Positions 47,634 to 57,685 of a DNA stretch of 64,000 nucleotides are shown here, piece by piece (the first letter of the stretch is position 1; each line of letters starts with the position of its first letter). The notes under the pieces were generated by a model. The model searched no databases. It was given only the letters and a program-made list of their open reading frames with translations, and was not told the DNA's origin. The stretch comes from Nostoc cf. commune SO-36 (GTDB lineage: Bacteria; Cyanobacteriota; Cyanobacteriia; Cyanobacteriales; Nostocaceae): NCBI RefSeq assembly GCF_023734775.1, contig NZ_AP025732.1, positions 4,098,501 to 4,162,500 of the forward strand, in the 5' to 3' direction. A program made the translations under genes and the position numbers.

Positions 47634-48974
47634 TTATTCACCAGTAATCGATAGTTCATCAACCCAGATTTTCGGGCAAACTCCCCCCGGCGTTAACTCT
47701 GCCTCTTTTTCTACATAAATAATTGACTTTAAGAGTTCTAAGAAATCGCCAGCCACCGTTGCCGACTCAATACTTGTCTTCACACCCTTATTAACTAGCC
47801 AACCATCAAACGGCAAAGAAAAAGAACCTTGTAATGATTTAACTCCAGCATGGAGAGCTTGTAAATCATCGATAAGAATCACATTTTCAGCTGTTTCTAA
47901 GCTGAACTCTTGCTCAGGAGTTGCTGTTGAGAAAACGTGATAAAAATTAGGACTGACGCTGACTTTTGCGCCAATACTGGCATTACCCGTAGGCTGGGCA
48001 TTTAATCTTTTAGCAGTGCCCGCACTATGGAGAAATCCTGTTAAAACACCATTTTCAATCAATGAAATTTGACGGGTAGGAGTTCCTTCACCATCAAAAG
48101 TTTCTGCACCTACGTTAGCTGGGTGCAATGCATCATCATAAACTGAAATTAGAGGAGAAGCGATTTGCTTTCCTAAATCATCAGGAGTAGATAAACTTTG
48201 ATTGTCCAAAATACTTTGGGCATTGAACAAGTTAGAAAAACCACCCAACAGACTTAAGAAAGCTTCTGCTGAGAAAACAACTCGATATTTACCAGTCGGA
48301 ATTTTTTCATAATTCAAGTGACTGATAGTTTTCTCGGCAGTTTCCTTGATACAACCATTAATATCTAGGTTATCTAAACTCTGGTTGATTCTAAAAGCAC
48401 CTGCGCTGCGCGGTTTCTTTCCTTCTTCCTCAGTTTTGCTATAAAGGTAAACTGATGCCAAAGAGTGAGATTCAGTTCTCACTGCACCATCGCTATTGAG
48501 ATAGAATCTGTCAACATCTCTTTGTGATAAACCGTTATAAGGTACACCTTTAATCGCTGGATGAGCTGCTAGTAATTCTTTTTCAGCTACCAGCAATTTT
48601 TCTATAAGTTCAGCAACAGGTGCTTGGAGTGCTTTATCTTGAGGTTTATTTGGGATAGGAGTAGTAGCGTCTGGACTAAAATCAGGAACATTTTCTTTAA
48701 CACCAAAAAAACTAGCTTCGTAGGCAGTTTTCAAAGCTAATTCCAGTCCCTTGGGGTCTACATCTGTAGTGCTGGTGACACCCATTGTATTATCTTCATT
48801 CCAGACACGAACAATAACACCAGAACGATTTGAAGCTTTGACTTGTTTTGGCTCTCCTTGGTCTACTTGCACATTAGTATCATCTACTGTTGAGCCATAA
48901 ATGTCGAATTTCTTAATACCAAGTTTATCAGCATTGTCCTTGGCAGAATTTGCAATCTCATTGATATTCGGCAT
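47634..48974 (-). CDS. pmbA: TldD/PmbA family protein (TldE-like)
   Basis: About 446 residues (ATG at 48974, MPNINEIANSAKDN; an upstream TTG is ignored). It is a PmbA/TldE-type non-catalytic partner of the TldD metalloprotease. It has the shared folds SNRSGVIVRVWNED, GVPYNGLSQRDVDRFYLNSD and EGTPTRQISLIENGVLTGFL, but no HExxxH. In characterised systems TldD and TldE form a heterodimer that trims peptides such as antitoxins and RiPP precursors. It is downstream of tldD, 120 bp apart, same strand. It is full length. Confidence 0.9.
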   Translation of the reverse strand: MPNINEIANSAKDNADKLGIKKFDIYGSTVDDTNVQVDQGEPKQVKASNRSGVIVRVWNEDNTMGVTSTTDVDPKGLELALKTAYEASFFGVKENVPDFSPDATTPIPNKPQDKALQAPVAELIEKLLVAEKELLAAHPAIKGVPYNGLSQRDVDRFYLNSDGAVRTESHSLASVYLYSKTEEEGKKPRSAGAFRINQSLDNLDINGCIKETAEKTISHLNYEKIPTGKYRVVFSAEAFLSLLGGFSNLFNAQSILDNQSLSTPDDLGKQIASPLISVYDDALHPANVGAETFDGEGTPTRQISLIENGVLTGFLHSAGTAKRLNAQPTGNASIGAKVSVSPNFYHVFSTATPEQEFSLETAENVILIDDLQALHAGVKSLQGSFSLPFDGWLVNKGVKTSIESATVAGDFLELLKSIIYVEKEAELTPGGVCPKIWVDELSITGE

Positions 48975-49099
48975 AGTCAATTTTGGGTTTGGGATTTTCT
49001 CGCTCCCTGCTTTAGTCTGGGAGTGTAATAATGGAAAGCTTCTGTTTCCTAGATAAAATTAAGAAGGCGTTTCCAGGTAGAACCTGGAAGTTGATAATG

Positions 49100-50572
49100 T
49101 TATCTTCCGCCAACGGTAATAGAATCAACCTTGATGTGGGGTTGTCCAACTGTGGTGTAAATACTGCCACTGACTGAGCCACAGAAACCTGGTGCAATTT
49201 CTAAATCTTGGGAACACATAGAAATTTTATTCATAATTTCCTTGGCTTCACCGATGAGAATTGCTCCTTTTAGTGGTTTGGTGATTTTGCCATTTTCAAT
49301 CAAATAAGCTTCATCAACACTAAAGTTAAATTGACCTGTAGCACCAACGCTACCACCACCCATCTTTTTACAGTAAATGCCTTTATCAACAGAGGCAAAT
49401 AATTCATCAATGGTATATTCGCCAGAATCAATATAAGTATTACGCATCCGGCTGGCAGCAGCAAAGGTATAATTTTGGCGGCGCCCACTTCCAGTTCTGG
49501 GGTGTCCGGTGCGTGTAGAACCTGTTCTATCTGCTAAAAAGTTTTTCAGAACGCCTTTTTCAATCAATAGGGTTCTTTGAGCAGGCATACCTTCGTCATC
49601 CATGTCAATTGTCCCGAAGGCATTTTCAGAGCGCCCTTCATCCCAAGCTGTCAAACTTTCGTGGGCAATTTTTTCGCCTTTTTTGTCAGCAAAGGGAGAG
49701 GTATTGCGTTCTATTTGGGTGGTTTCTAGCAGGTGTCCGCAAGCTTCGTGAAAGATTACGCCGCCAAAGTGATTGGCCATAATTATGGGGTAAGTACCCG
49801 ATTCCACATAATCTGCGTAGAGCATTTTTCCAGCAGAATCTGCTATTTTTTCGGCAGCTTGCTGAGAATCCCAAGTTCTCAAGAAGTTGGCATCGCTAGT
49901 ATTGCCGGCGCGATCGCTAATTGAGGTACGATTAGCACCATCAGCACACAATAGGTTAAATCCTACTGATTGCGTGAGGCGGATGTCACGAGCAAAAGTA
50001 CCGTCACTAGCGGCGATTAAAACTTCTTGCCAATCTCGAAAATAGGTAGCACGGCGCGATTGGATGTGGCTAGCTTTTTGCTTCAGATGAGCAGTACCAT
50101 CAAGAAGGATTTCTCCCATTTCTCGGATGGAGCTACACACTGGTAGCCATGCATCTTTACCTCTTTTAGTGGCGTAATCTCTCAATAATTCCAGATTGAT
50201 TTCTGGGATGAAAGATTTAGGAGTAGGTAGTTGCAATCCTAAGATAGAAAGACCTTTTTCTAAAGCTGCTTTCAAACCGGAAAAAGAAAGGTCATTGGTG
50301 CTAACGTAGCAGTCAGCTTTACCGCGAAATACTCTGACTCCCGCGCCTGTAGACAGACTGGGTGAAATACTAGTGATGGAGTCTTCTTCTGCCAGACAAC
50401 TAATATAGTTGCGACGTTCTAAAAATAATTCGATGAAGTCAGCACCAGCCGCGCGTCCTAGTCCCAGCAGGGTAGCCAGAGGGGCTTCCCAGGTTTCATC
50501 GAAACGCTCTGGTGTGGAGGAATATTGGAGGGTGGGAAGTTGATTTGAGAGAAGTAGCGTACTTGTAAGCAT
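49100..50572 (-). CDS. tldD: TldD metalloprotease
   Basis: 490 residues. The zinc site HEACGHLLE (HExxxH variant) is near residue 277, with the later cysteine/glutamate region in [24 protein letters not shown] sequence ([20 protein letters not shown]). Other family blocks are [16 protein letters not shown] and [19 protein letters not shown]. It probably acts with the downstream PmbA-like protein as a peptidase. The gene is complete. The upstream 430 bp (50573-51004) has only a terminator. Confidence 0.92.
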   Translation of the reverse strand: MLTSTLLLSNQLPTLQYSSTPERFDETWEAPLATLLGLGRAAGADFIELFLERRNYISCLAEEDSITSISPSLSTGAGVRVFRGKADCYVSTNDLSFSGLKAALEKGLSILGLQLPTPKSFIPEINLELLRDYATKRGKDAWLPVCSSIREMGEILLDGTAHLKQKASHIQSRRATYFRDWQEVLIAASDGTFARDIRLTQSVGFNLLCADGANRTSISDRAGNTSDANFLRTWDSQQAAEKIADSAGKMLYADYVESGTYPIIMANHFGGVIFHEACGHLLETTQIERNTSPFADKKGEKIAHESLTAWDEGRSENAFGTIDMDDEGMPAQRTLLIEKGVLKNFLADRTGSTRTGHPRTGSGRRQNYTFAAASRMRNTYIDSGEYTIDELFASVDKGIYCKKMGGGSVGATGQFNFSVDEAYLIENGKITKPLKGAILIGEAKEIMNKISMCSQDLEIAPGFCGSVSGSIYTTVGQPHIKVDSITVGGR

Positions 50573-50804
50573 GGGTAGCCTCGTCTGCTGGCGTAGTTCA
50601 GAGATTTGACTGAAAAATCCTGGTGTGTTCAGTCTAACAAATGAGCAAAAGCCACAGTTGCTAGAAAAGCGTGTGGATTTCCCTCCTCTTCAGGAACGCC
50701 TTGGCAAATCCGCCCGTAGATTAGAAGTTTGGCACTATATCAACTCGTCATCAACCGGGCTTACATCCCTAGGCACAAGGCACAGGGGTTTTATGCCCGT
50801 TTAA

Positions 50805-50835
50805 TAAACAAAGCCCGCCTTTGCGGGCTGAAATT
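50805..50835 (-). terminator. Rho-independent terminator downstream of the glycan operon
   Basis: AGCCCGC and GCGGGCT (50812-50829) form a short stem with a four-base loop. On the minus strand the stem is followed by TTTGTTTATT. It stops transcripts leaving the GT2 gene before tldD. Confidence 0.7.
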
Positions 50836-51004
50836 TTTAAAGTTTTCACTTATTGAAGAGTTAAGTGTAACATAGAATACATTTTGTATGTATTTACTTA
50901 GCACTATTCTCAACGAAAGGAGTCATAAGTTAGGAATGAAATGCGAGAAACTCTATTTAAACTTCGTCCATATTAAAACCTTGAGTTTCCAACTTGACTC
51001 AGGT

Positions 51005-51832
51005 TTATTTTCGATTTCCTATCTTCAGTGGAATTCTTTCTGTTTCTTGCTCATTGAAAATCTGACTTAAATTAGCAGCAGTTGGCGCTGGCGATGTGAA
51101 ATTCTTAAACAATACCTTTAAAGTTCGATTAATAGTTTTAAGAATTTTCATTTTGCTAGCACTAGGCTTTTGATCATATCTCAAAACCATTGGAATTTCT
51201 GCGATTTTTGGTTTGAGTACTTTAGCTTTCAGTAGTAAATCTATCATGCAAGCAAATCCACTTTCAGTGAATAGATTGTCCCCGTAATACATATCTAGTT
51301 TACTAAGGAAAGTACGGTTATACAGTCTGTAACCACAAGTATAGTCTCTTACACCTCTTACACGGGCTGCAATTCTAAAAAGCCAACTGGCTCCATAGCT
51401 CATTATCTCTCTAAATTTTGATAAGCCTATGACTTTAGAACCTTTTCGATATCTAGATGCGATCGCAATATCATAGCTACCAGCTATCATAGTGTCATAC
51501 ATCTTTATCAATAATTCTGGTGGTTGAGTGTTGTCACAATCCATCGCAGCTAAAAAATCGCCTTCCTTAGAAATTTCTAAAAAAGTCGTAAAACCTGTTT
51601 TAATTGCTTGACCTAAACCAGCATTTTTGGGGTGTTGGACTAATTTTAGTAATATCCCCAGTGATTGCGATACTTCTAAAGCAGTCTCAGCAGTTTTATC
51701 ACTACTACCATCGTCAACAAGAATCAGTTTTATCTCCATATTAGAGATTTGCTGCAAAGTCTGAAATCTTTTGAACAAGGGGCGAATTGATTCTTGTTCG
51801 TTATATGCGGGTAAAAGAACAAAAAGACTCAT
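51005..51832 (-). CDS. Glycosyltransferase family 2 (polyprenyl-phosphate sugar transferase-like)
   Basis: 275 residues with a GT-A fold. LFVLLPAYNEQESIRPLFKR opens the domain; the DxD-type site is in FLAAMDCDNTQP with LILVDDGSSDKTAE before it. MSYGASWLFRIAARVRGVRD and YTCGYRLYNR follow the DPM1/GtrB pattern. No long transmembrane tail is present. It is likely to charge a lipid carrier with a sugar. It is last in a four-gene minus-strand unit with an FAD oxidoreductase and two small EmrE-like proteins. Confidence 0.87.
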   Translation of the reverse strand: MSLFVLLPAYNEQESIRPLFKRFQTLQQISNMEIKLILVDDGSSDKTAETALEVSQSLGILLKLVQHPKNAGLGQAIKTGFTTFLEISKEGDFLAAMDCDNTQPPELLIKMYDTMIAGSYDIAIASRYRKGSKVIGLSKFREIMSYGASWLFRIAARVRGVRDYTCGYRLYNRTFLSKLDMYYGDNLFTESGFACMIDLLLKAKVLKPKIAEIPMVLRYDQKPSASKMKILKTINRTLKVLFKNFTSPAPTAANLSQIFNEQETERIPLKIGNRK

Positions 51833-51877
51833 AAGTAACTCCTATATTTTTTTAAATTGAATACCATTACCTAAACT

Positions 51878-53182
51878 TCAAGAATTCAGTAATGTTGATT
51901 TTTTGAGAAATTCATCAACCTGTCGCACAACTGCGTTATTGTTGACGCTATCATTGACCAACTGTGAGGTATTTACAACAAAAAAATCATTGTTTTCAGT
52001 ACTCACTTTGGGAACAATACTTGAATAATCTAAAACTTGCAGTGGCTGTACTTTAATCGCTCGATTAATGTGTGCTGCCACAATATCATCCGGTTTTAAT
52101 TCTGGGAACATCAAACGTATACCCTGGAAAAATACTTGACGTAATTCATCATCTGGCTGTTTTAACAACGGGTCAGTAGAAAGTATATATTTTGGTAAAA
52201 ATGTCATGTGATACCCTGCTGTCTCTTGTAAAGAAACTAGGTTACTCATACCGATTACTCCGGTAAAAGGAACATTTCTATCGGCAATATTTACTACATA
52301 ATAAGGAATTAGGGACTTGCGAGTAATAAGTACCATACAGATTACGCCGAGGTATTCTACTGTTTCACCAGTGTCTGAAACTTTCACTAGTTGATTAGCA
52401 GCAATCTGTTGCAGAATATTTACTGGCCCAGTAAAAATAACTTTATCAAAATGCTCCTTTTTACCCTGATATTCTACCCACATTCCACCCTCTGGATGAG
52501 GGGCAATATATTCCACCGCAATGCCTTTGTGGATATGACCTCCAGCCGCGTAAATTAATTTTTCTATATGGTCAAAAACCGTTTTGTAACCACCTGAAAC
52601 ATAACCAAGTTGTTCTTTATTTAATGAAGAATCTCGCGCTGAAAATAATCGTTTGATATAAGCCCAGATAAAAACTGCTGATATTCGTTTATAGTTCTCT
52701 CCTAATTTAGATAAAAGTAAGGGTTTCCAGAGTTTTTCGTATGTATTTTTACCACCGAGTTTTAATAGCCAATCTTCAACCAAAATCTTTTCTAAGCGCC
52801 GCCAGTTATTAAGTCGTGAACCATACAGGAGGGTAAAAGCTAATCTGATTTTACCTATAAGTCCAAACAGAGGAAAGCGCAGAAATTCTATACTATTACT
52901 GATAGAATAAAACTTTTGATTATCATAAAAACCTGTTAAACTTCGATGCCAACGCAGTTTATCTCCAAGACCAATATCTCTGATAAAACTTATTAGATGA
53001 GTATCAGAAGGTAGGATAACATGATAAAAACGATCCCAAGTAAATAATCCATAATCATGATAAGTGGTAAGTCCACCAAGCTGCTTGTTGCTATCGAATA
53101 CACTGACTTTATGTCCTTGGTGTGAAAGACGTTGGGCTAATACTAGACCAGTTATACCCCCGCCGACAATGCCTATATTCAT
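51878..53182 (-). CDS. NAD(P)/FAD-dependent oxidoreductase (UDP-galactopyranose mutase/amine oxidase-like)
   Basis: 434 residues. The FAD-binding GxGxxG is MNIGIVGGGITGLVLAQRL at the N-terminus, then GGLTTYHDYGLFTWDRFYHV. The C-terminus has the second flavin-binding part FFVVNTSQLVNDSVNNNAV. The fold is that of amine oxidases and protoporphyrinogen or UGM-like enzymes. It sits between a GT2 and two small transporters, so it may modify a lipid-linked sugar. The exact substrate is unknown. Confidence 0.82.
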   Translation of the reverse strand: MNIGIVGGGITGLVLAQRLSHQGHKVSVFDSNKQLGGLTTYHDYGLFTWDRFYHVILPSDTHLISFIRDIGLGDKLRWHRSLTGFYDNQKFYSISNSIEFLRFPLFGLIGKIRLAFTLLYGSRLNNWRRLEKILVEDWLLKLGGKNTYEKLWKPLLLSKLGENYKRISAVFIWAYIKRLFSARDSSLNKEQLGYVSGGYKTVFDHIEKLIYAAGGHIHKGIAVEYIAPHPEGGMWVEYQGKKEHFDKVIFTGPVNILQQIAANQLVKVSDTGETVEYLGVICMVLITRKSLIPYYVVNIADRNVPFTGVIGMSNLVSLQETAGYHMTFLPKYILSTDPLLKQPDDELRQVFFQGIRLMFPELKPDDIVAAHINRAIKVQPLQVLDYSSIVPKVSTENNDFFVVNTSQLVNDSVNNNAVVRQVDEFLKKSTLLNS

Positions 53183-53273
53183 ACAATTTAGATTTTTGTA
53201 GGGATGTTTTTGATATTTATCGCCAAAGGCTTTTTTTAATATTTAGTAACCTGGATTATTGCCTATACAGCTA

Positions 53274-53630
53274 TTAGTTTACAACCAAAACTACGCCAGT
53301 TATGATAATGGAAATTCCTAACCACTGGCTAAATCTCACCTGCTCTTTTAGAAGATAGTGAGAAGCAATTGGTATAAGTGCATACATTAATCCTAGAACT
53401 GGAAATGCTTGACTCAGAGGAATTGTCCGCAACACATAAAGCCACAACAGAGTCATAAATGTATAGCAAATAAACCAAATCATAAAATAACGAGAAGATA
53501 ACAAATTTAGAATAGATGTGCTTGCTTCCTTAGTAGCGCTAGAAACGTAAAGTGCATATTTTAGTGATATGTTAGCTGTTGTTCCTAATAAAACTACAAT
53601 CATTAAAAGTAGCCAAGTAATAACGTTCAT
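53274..53630 (-). CDS. Small EamA/EmrE-like membrane protein
   Basis: 118 residues with four predicted helices, including VITWLLLMIVVLLGTTANIS, FMIWFICYTFMTLLWLYVLR and QWLGISIIITGVVLVV. It matches the half-size DMT transporters (EmrE/ArnE-F type) that work as pairs. The next gene upstream encodes a second such protein, so the two probably form a heterodimer flipping a lipid-linked sugar. Confidence 0.82.
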   Translation of the reverse strand: MNVITWLLLMIVVLLGTTANISLKYALYVSSATKEASTSILNLLSSRYFMIWFICYTFMTLLWLYVLRTIPLSQAFPVLGLMYALIPIASHYLLKEQVRFSQWLGISIIITGVVLVVN

Positions 53631-53667
53631 TTTTCAATAGTTTTTGTTTGTGAAATTTACTACGAAC

Positions 53668-54051
53668 TTAGATAGATTTTTTAAGTGGAATAACCACTAA
53701 AAGAACACCCAGAAAAATAGTCATGACTCCTGCTATTCGAGTTAATGTAATTTCCTCATTAAAAAAGTAGTATGACCCGAAAAGTATGCCAACGTAGTTT
53801 AGGCTAGTAAGTGGATAAGCAATACTCAATTTGACAGACCGCAGAGCTAAGATCCAATTGGCTACACCCAAGCAATAAACACCAACAGCTAATATTAATT
53901 GTTGAATAAATTCCCAAGTAAATAGTCCCTCATTTGTATGGCTCATGGTATGTTTCATCAGTAATTGCCCAGAAATACTAAACAAAATACTGATGAACAG
54001 AATGACATAAGGAATTATTTTAAAGTTGGAAATTTGTGACATAGATTTCAT
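53668..54051 (-). CDS. Small EamA/EmrE-like membrane protein (partner)
   Basis: 127 residues, four helices, with IIPYVILFISILFSISGQLL at the start, LAVGVYCLGVANWILALRSV in the middle and MTIFLGVLLVVIPL at the end, then a lysine tail. It is the first gene of the four-gene unit, 37 bp before its paralog, an arrangement typical of ArnE/ArnF-like flippases. Confidence 0.82.
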   Translation of the reverse strand: MKSMSQISNFKIIPYVILFISILFSISGQLLMKHTMSHTNEGLFTWEFIQQLILAVGVYCLGVANWILALRSVKLSIAYPLTSLNYVGILFGSYYFFNEEITLTRIAGVMTIFLGVLLVVIPLKKSI

Positions 54052-55194
54052 AATACATTTGCCTCAATCTATATAGTAGGTATGAACCGGACAGTAAACA
54101 GTTTGTTGTTTTGAACGTTTCGGTTCTCGGTTACACCTTCTCTGCAATTCGACCTCCATTTCAATAAAATAGACAATAAAATTAGTCAGGCTATGTTAAG
54201 GGACTTGTATCAAAATAAACTTTGAAATTTATGTCATAGAGTTAGTAACTAAATGCTATTAAAACTTCAGGATGGTTGCTTTATCTGGTAGTATTCAAAA
54301 TTATCAAAGTATATAATTTTAAATTATGTAATATTTTGTACTCATTATTTTAAGCAGTTTTATTGTTTGGCAAGCCAGTTTTACTTAAAAACTATGATAT
54401 TGCGATCGCAATATCTAGGTTATAAAAGATACAGATGTAGTTAAGTTGAAGGTTTTGTCGCAAATTCTCTCTGGACAAAGTTTAGCAGTGTCCATAGGAC
54501 TAGGCTGTTGTAAACATCGCTTATGCTCAACTCGAATTCGACCCACATATTCAACAGATGAAGTTAAATGAATAAAAATGGATGACCATAATTTTTGATT
54601 AATCCATACATTAACTTTCATCAATTGCATCCTGCTGTCAAAATCTTGTTAAAGACATTACTGGAATTCCCAAGCCGTCAACCTATACATCAGAACCTAG
54701 CTCGATTAATAAATGTTCTCTATGTTACTTCAGGAAAGTGTATTAATTTACTTATATACCATAGGAGCTCCTCAGCCTCACAGACATATCTTTAACCTCT
54801 GCTGAGAATTAAGACAAGCTTGCACGCAAATTGAGCGTATATATGTACTCTTTTTAGACATAAGAAAACAACGAATAGCAGAAGTCTGCGTGGTTGCATA
54901 AATCGTATATAAATGAATTACTTTACGGTAATGCGCTTTACAGACTACTAAGGAATTTTACTGAATGTCTAAACAGAGCTTTTGGTGAAACAAACTGCTA
55001 ATGTCAACCAACTTTGATTGATCAACTCGGAGTTGAGGTTGATAACATTGCGTTTGACAAGTTGTGTTGTTTTGCTTAATTGTTACTCGTAATTTTAACT
55101 ATAATTTTTCTCCAAATTTACTATTACATATAATTACTTACTAGAATACCATGAGATAACCATGTTGCAAATTTATCGCCACACTTCATCAAAA
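54052..55194. other. 1.1-kb region without recognised genes
   Basis: AT-rich. It holds the promoter region of the four-gene operon on the minus side. A 71-codon open frame at 54415-54630 has no recognisable fold or ribosome site. No RNA gene was recognised. Confidence 0.5.
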
Positions 55195-55320
55195 ATTCAT
55201 TTACCGAAAATATACTTAAACAAAAACTTTATAAAGCAAAAACTTTATTAAAGATAAATTTTTATTTTGAAGATTTGTATATTGATGGAGCACTTTCTCG
55301 ATACTAAACTTGTATAAGTA
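55195..55320. repeat. 126-bp direct repeat, copy A
   Basis: It contains AAAGATAAATTTTTATTTTG and GCACTTTCTCGATACTAAAC, ending TATAAGTA. It is matched over its length by copy B at 56512-56637 with scattered substitutions and no length change. IS630 copy 2 lies between them. Confidence 0.85.
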
Positions 55321-55393
55321 AGTCGGCGTGAAAAAACCAAAGTATGTAAAGATAAGTAAATACGTAGAATGTATCTACCGAGGTGGCTAAGAC

Positions 55394-55849
55394 ATGGGCG
55401 CTCGTTTAAGGGTATTTTTGACTCGTGAGCAGGATAAAACTCTATTAAATCTAAGAACTACGGATGCACCGCAGAAAGTGAAAGACCGAGCAGAGGTAAT
55501 CAGGCTGAATGCACATGGTTGGTACGTAGAAAAAATAGCTGCTCATTTTAATTGGACTCCACAAACAGTAAGAGAAATCTTACATAAATGGCAGAAACTA
55601 GGTCTAGAAGGGCTTTGGGAATTACCAGGTAGAGGAGGAAAAACCAAGTACTCAGAAGAAGACATAGTTTTTTTGGAAGAATGCCTCAAAAAAGAACCTC
55701 GTACATACAACAGTCATCAACTAGCTCAAAAACTATCTAGCGATCGCCAAGTTAAATTGAGTCCCGACAGATTAAGACGGGTACTCAAAAAAAGGGGGTC
55801 ATTTGGAAAAGAACCAGAAAGAGTCATAAAGGAAAACAAGACCCTGTAA
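55394..55849 (+). CDS. IS630 transposase OrfA (HTH part)
   Basis: 151 residues with DRAEVIRLNAHGWYVEKIAA, HFNWTPQTVREILHKW and LPGRGGKTKYSEEDIVFLEE. Near its end, at 55787-55798, is the run of seven A and five G (CTC AAA AAA AGG GGG). Slipping back one base there joins LKK to GVIWKRTRKSHKGKQDPVIR and on into OrfB with no stop. Confidence 0.88.
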   Translation: MGARLRVFLTREQDKTLLNLRTTDAPQKVKDRAEVIRLNAHGWYVEKIAAHFNWTPQTVREILHKWQKLGLEGLWELPGRGGKTKYSEEDIVFLEECLKKEPRTYNSHQLAQKLSSDRQVKLSPDRLRRVLKKRGSFGKEPERVIKENKTL

Positions 55850-55878
55850 TACGGGAAAAAAAGCAAGCGGACTTAGAT

Positions 55879-56448
55879 ATGCTGGAATTAGCTGCTGCTG
55901 CTGGAGAAATAGACCTAAAGTATTTGGACGAATCCGGGTTTTGTGCATGGAGCGAGCCTAGTTACACTTATTACCAACGAGGTGAGCAAAAACGTTTAGA
56001 ACAAAGCAAGCGTCGTGGTCGTAGATTAAGCATTATTGGGTTTCTTCAGCCAATAATCAGTTTTATTTACGGTCTGGTGATTGGAGGTGTTGACAGAAAA
56101 TCTTATATCCAGATGATGGAGCTTGAAGCCCTTGATGCCCAAAAGATAGGGCGCATCAGAGTCATAGTACAGGACAACGGTCCAATACATCGATGTAAAC
56201 AAGTGCAGCAATTATGGTCAAAGTGGGAACAGATGGGTTTGTACATTTTCTTTTTGCCGAAATATTGTTCGGAAATGAACCCAATTGAATTGGAATGGCA
56301 ACACCTGAAAAAAGATGAACTAGCAGGAAAAATGTTTGATGACGAGCTAGAACTTGCTTATGCCGTAATTGATGGTGTCCAAGCTAGAGGGGAAAAAGGA
56401 AACTACAGTACACAACGTGTTAAATTTAACTTTAACTCCTTTGGTTAA
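55879..56448 (+). CDS. IS630 transposase OrfB (DDE catalytic part)
   Basis: 189 residues with the triad segments LKYLDESGF, VIVQDNGPIH and SEMNPIELEWQHLKK. In the -1 frame it is continuous with OrfA from the slippery run, so the real product is probably an OrfAB fusion. Compared with copy 1 most differences are conservative, which argues that both frames have been kept by selection. Confidence 0.88.
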   Translation: MLELAAAAGEIDLKYLDESGFCAWSEPSYTYYQRGEQKRLEQSKRRGRRLSIIGFLQPIISFIYGLVIGGVDRKSYIQMMELEALDAQKIGRIRVIVQDNGPIHRCKQVQQLWSKWEQMGLYIFFLPKYCSEMNPIELEWQHLKKDELAGKMFDDELELAYAVIDGVQARGEKGNYSTQRVKFNFNSFG

Positions 56449-56511
56449 ACTTTCGTTACATACTTATAAATTTTCCCGCCGACTTACTTAACTAGGAACT
56501 CAACATTAAAG

Positions 56512-56637
56512 ATTCATTTGCCGATAAGATAGCTAAACAAAAATTTCATAAAGCCAAAACCTTATTAAAGATAAATTTTTATTTTGGGGATTTGCACATT
56601 GATGAAGCACTTTCTCGATACTAAACTTGCATAAGTA
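56512..56637. repeat. 126-bp direct repeat, copy B
   Basis: Counterpart of 55195-55320, with AAAGATAAATTTTTATTTTG and GCACTTTCTCGATACTAAAC, ending CATAAGTA. The AT-rich stretch on to 56927 has no gene. Confidence 0.85.
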
Positions 56638-56927
56638 GGGATTTGGTATCAGAATACATAAGTGCAGAGTAATAATTTATAAAAGTAGAGTGAAAACTTG
56701 AACAACAATGCCAAAATGAGCGCATCGTAAAGCAAAAGCTACACGGGTTAGGGTAAAAATGATAGCTAGCAATCAATAGTCTGAATCGTTTCTTATCTAT
56801 AAAAATCCCTAAATTCGCATATCTTAGACAAAACTAGCTTGACGGCTAACTTAGTTACTCCAGCAGTCTAAAATTGATAAAAAATAATTTTTGGGTGTTG
56901 GGATTATTAATTTTTTTTACTGCTTCC

Positions 56928-57146
56928 CTATTGTTTGGACTCATTTTTCTGCAAAAGTTTATTGGTAATGACAAAAACAATGATTAATAATCCAAACTGG
57001 ATCTGCCAAGGTGCTAGTATTAGAGTTAATATCAAGCTAATAGCTGTAAACATACCTGCAAGATATGCAATTTCATCAGTACTCTTTTTAAATAAGTAGG
57101 CAGTAATTAAAGCAGTACACAGTGGTATCAAGAAAAACAAAGGCAT
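56928..57146 (-). CDS. Small two- or three-helix membrane protein, unknown
   Basis: 72 residues, MPLFFLIPLCTALITAYLFK at the start, then IAYLAGMFTAISLILTLILA and FGLLIIVFVITNKLL, with a charged C-terminal tail QKNESKQ. No family is recognised. The coding call rests on the clear alternation of hydrophobic helices and an ATG start. Confidence 0.55.
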   Translation of the reverse strand: MPLFFLIPLCTALITAYLFKKSTDEIAYLAGMFTAISLILTLILAPWQIQFGLLIIVFVITNKLLQKNESKQ

Positions 57147-57685
57147 CTTACTAAGCTCTGAACTAAAGGATGTGGTATTTATAAAACAAATTTAAGATTG
57201 TTTTTGGAATTGTGGGTAATTCTACATCCAATCAAGTTTTAGGCACAACAGTCGAGCGAAATAAATATTAGATAAAATAAAATTATTTAATGTTTTATTT
57301 TATACTAACTTGATTAATTGTTGCGATAGGTAAAACCGTTAAAAACTTGGTAAATAACTTTTTCATCTAGGGTAGATGATGCGCCTAGTAAGCTTTAATA
57401 GTAGGCTGCGAGATGCTACGCGTGCTTAGAAGTACACAATCTCTTACGGTAATGATTCTTCTCCCGCTCTGCCAACTCGTTAAAGCTGCGCTATATTATA
57501 CAATCTCTCGTTCACTTACGTAGATTGATAGAGTTTAAAACTTCCATAGGTGGGTTTTGTCTATTTCGTCAATTGCGCTCTTGAGATCAATCATCTAATA
57601 AATTAGCTTAAAATTTTCGTCTGATGCCAGGATAAGGATCTAGCATAATTACCTTTAGAAGTAGCATTTTCATTTTAGACACTTA
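57147..57685. other. Upstream region of tex
   Basis: AT-rich, with a degraded copy of the GATGCTACGCGT repeat near 57410. It contains the tex promoter. No gene was recognised. Confidence 0.45.

Larger units (their letters stand above)
55317..56488 (+). mobile_element. IS630-family element, copy 2
   Basis: 1172 bp with ends AGTAAGTCGGCGTGAAAA and (reverse complement) AGTAAGTCGGCGGGAAAA, flanked by TA at 55315-55316 and 56489-56490. Same family and same two-frame transposase as copy 1 in hsdR. Both reading frames are intact, so it is probably active. Confidence 0.93.

Noticed and set aside
54415..54630. 71-codon minus-strand gene in the 1.1-kb gap
   Set aside because: No ribosome site and no family resemblance; it could be a relic but this cannot be supported.
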